This document shows, piece by piece, positions 62,479 through 64,000 of a stretch of DNA of 64,000 nucleotides. The position numbers and the translations under genes are program-made. A model generated the notes under the pieces. That model was not told the DNA's origin. It made no database searches and saw nothing but the letters and a program-made list of their open reading frames with translations. The stretch lies in the NCBI RefSeq assembly GCF_036884655.1, contig NC_088327.1, forward strand, positions 14,930,501 through 14,994,500, read 5' to 3'. The stretch comes from Musa acuminata AAA Group. Its lineage: Eukaryota > Streptophyta > Magnoliopsida > Zingiberales > Musaceae. Positions within the stretch are counted from its first letter, which is position 1, and each line of letters opens with the position of its first letter.

Positions 62479-64000
62479 TTCTCCCCCACTTATCCCTTCG
62501 ACGTCCTCGTCGAAGCCTTTGTGAACACTGCAACTCTTCGCCTTTGCTGAGTCTTCAATCTTCTGCTCCAGCTGCAATGCGCCTCCTGGCTCCCAGCTGC
62601 TCTCCGCTACTGTTTTTAAGTAGTCGAACCTTTGATCCGCCATGCTGCTTCAACTCGCCAATGACTCTGACTCTGGTGTGGGGTTGGCTGAGTTGTGTTG
62701 ATCCTCGTTGATTCCTGCGGATCCACCAAATGAAGGAAAAGACCATTCTTACTGCGCCAGTTTCTCAAAATTTCCACATGCTGCTTGAACTGGGTGGATG
62801 CTTGTTGGAGCTTTAACGAGCATCGCCTCGCAAACTTCTGAAGTTTTGGGTCCTTCCTCCACAAAATCTGCTCATTGACTCTTCTTTCAGTTAGTTGTCA
62901 CATCCAAGTAGGTTCGCATCACTTCCGCTTTCGATTGGCATTTCGTTGGGAAATGAAGCGGACAATCTACTCTCAGTAGCACTGATCACCGTTGGTGAGG
63001 ATTTGACAACTATTGTCTTCCATTATCTTCGAAGGGTCTTTGAACTTGTGCAGAGCTCCTCTGCTGGATAGATAAGAGAACTGGGGTACTCGGTTTCGCC
63101 CATTCTCTTAAGAGTTGAGAAGGCAAAGGTTACTTGACTTCGCCCGCCTCCTCGAGGTTGTACTTCATGCATCGACCTGGTTACTGGCCTTCGCCTGCTC
63201 TTTGCTCACACTTCTGAAGCACTTGAAGTGTTTGCACTCCTTGCGTTGAGTTAGCTACTGTGATTCACCTTCTCAATGCCATCGAACTTCTGGAATGCGG
63301 GAAGTTTTCACCCCAACTTGGAGTAATTCTCTGATAGATGAGGTCGCCTCTGGGATTGTACTGTCTTCTCCATCAACCCTGCCGCCTACTCCACTGAGTA
63401 GCAAAGGTACAGCACCGCGTACTGCTTGCTTCGTTCCTTGGTCGTGCACTCTTGCATGACCTGAAGTCCTTCACTTACGGCTATCTTGATGAGATTTTGT
63501 TGACACCGGTCTTACGAAGTTCTTCGGTCTCTGCCCTTCAACCTTGTCTCGGTACTTGGAGATTGCCTCTGCATGCTCCACCTCCTCGGCCCCTTTCACG
63601 ACCAAGCGCTCTCCCTCCATGAGAGCAAGGGATCAATGACTTTCACGGAAGTCCCGCCTCTGCAGTACCATGGCGCTGCCATGCCCATGGCCCTACTATC
63701 CGTTGCCTCGCATCTGCATCCCTTTTCTTCACGATCAGTAGATATGTCTCCGTGGCACTCCTCTGAGTCCACCTCCATTCTAACTGATGCTTGATTTTGG
63801 GTAGCTAAGTCCCTCTGGACTCGTCGTCGCTTCCTCGCCCCTTTCGACCTCCTGCTTCAACACCTCTGTGTTCTCCAAGCAGTCCATTTGGTCGATGGAA
63901 AGACAGACTGCAACTCCCATGCATGGCCTCTGCCATCACGTTGTAGGATTTGCACCGATTCTGTTCTCCTTAGCTTCCTTGGTAGCAACGTTCGCTTACT
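62479..64000 (-). mobile_element. 3' internal region of the same LTR retrotransposon (truncated by window)
   Basis: Adjoins the LTR through a polypurine tract. Minus-strand frames of moderate length occur, including one from 62643 that reads through the polypurine tract (DEDVEGISGGECHGQT) into the LTR, as in many plant Gypsy elements. It contains SSWEPGGALQLEQKIED, vaguely like a chromodomain tail. No reverse transcriptase, RNase H, integrase or protease motif is visible in these 1.5 kb, so this is either a long 3' noncoding region or a non-autonomous (LARD-type) derivative. Confidence 0.6.

Noticed and set aside
1..64000. CRISPR array, operon, or a wholly novel multi-gene system
   Set aside because: No regularly spaced short repeats or clustered co-directional functional genes; this is ordinary plant chromosomal DNA with transposon remnants.

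Overview
This is a nuclear genome window from a flowering plant, almost certainly a monocot and probably banana or a close relative (Musaceae). The basis is spliced genes with GT-AG introns, plant-only gene families (villin with headpiece, RING-H2 ligase, secretory-type glutaredoxin, ABC1K kinase), AT-rich introns, GC-rich 5' ends, and an LTR element at the right edge whose sequence resembles banana retroelements as I remember them (not verified). No tRNA, rRNA, CRISPR array or bacterial-type operon was seen. Most open reading frames longer than 60 codons are chance frames in introns or antisense to exons.

Layout. (1) 176-9227 (+): the 3' part of an ABC1K (UbiB/ACDO1-type atypical kinase) gene, six exons, 5' end outside the window; introns 1 and 2 hold a foldback repeat and a decayed RTE-like retroelement tail. 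(2) 11333-14334 (+): a secretory-type class I glutaredoxin gene whose first splice junction and active site look damaged; its second intron carries a solo LTR. (3) 18819-29896 (+): a complete villin gene, VLN4-like, 22 coding exons, 965 codons, including an 11-nt micro-exon, one GC-AG intron and a 415-bp terminal-repeat retrotransposon in miniature (TRIM). (4) 31753-32703 (+): a single-exon basic protein with a plant calmodulin-binding motif. (5) 35773-36528 (+): a small three-exon protein of a plant family I recognise only by its motifs. (6) 44240-47970 (+): a RING-H2 E3 ubiquitin ligase with five coding exons and a GC-rich hAT-like MITE in its last intron. (7) 50300-57987 (-): a complete eight-exon glucose-6-phosphate 1-epimerase, with a good TATA box upstream. 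(8) 62033-64000 (-): the 3' LTR and adjoining 3' internal part of an LTR retrotransposon that continues past the window.

The genes do not form a pathway; they are ordinary neighbours on a chromosome (quinone/plastid kinase, redox, actin bundling, calcium signalling, ubiquitination, sugar phosphate metabolism). The best discoveries are small mobile elements: a TRIM with intact 5-bp target duplications and primer-binding site, a solo LTR of the same family in opposite orientation about 10 kb away, and a nested-palindrome hAT-type MITE with an 8-bp target duplication. Nothing seen amounts to a wholly new biological system. All exon borders were read by eye from splice motifs, reading-frame phase and remembered protein families; no alignment was run.
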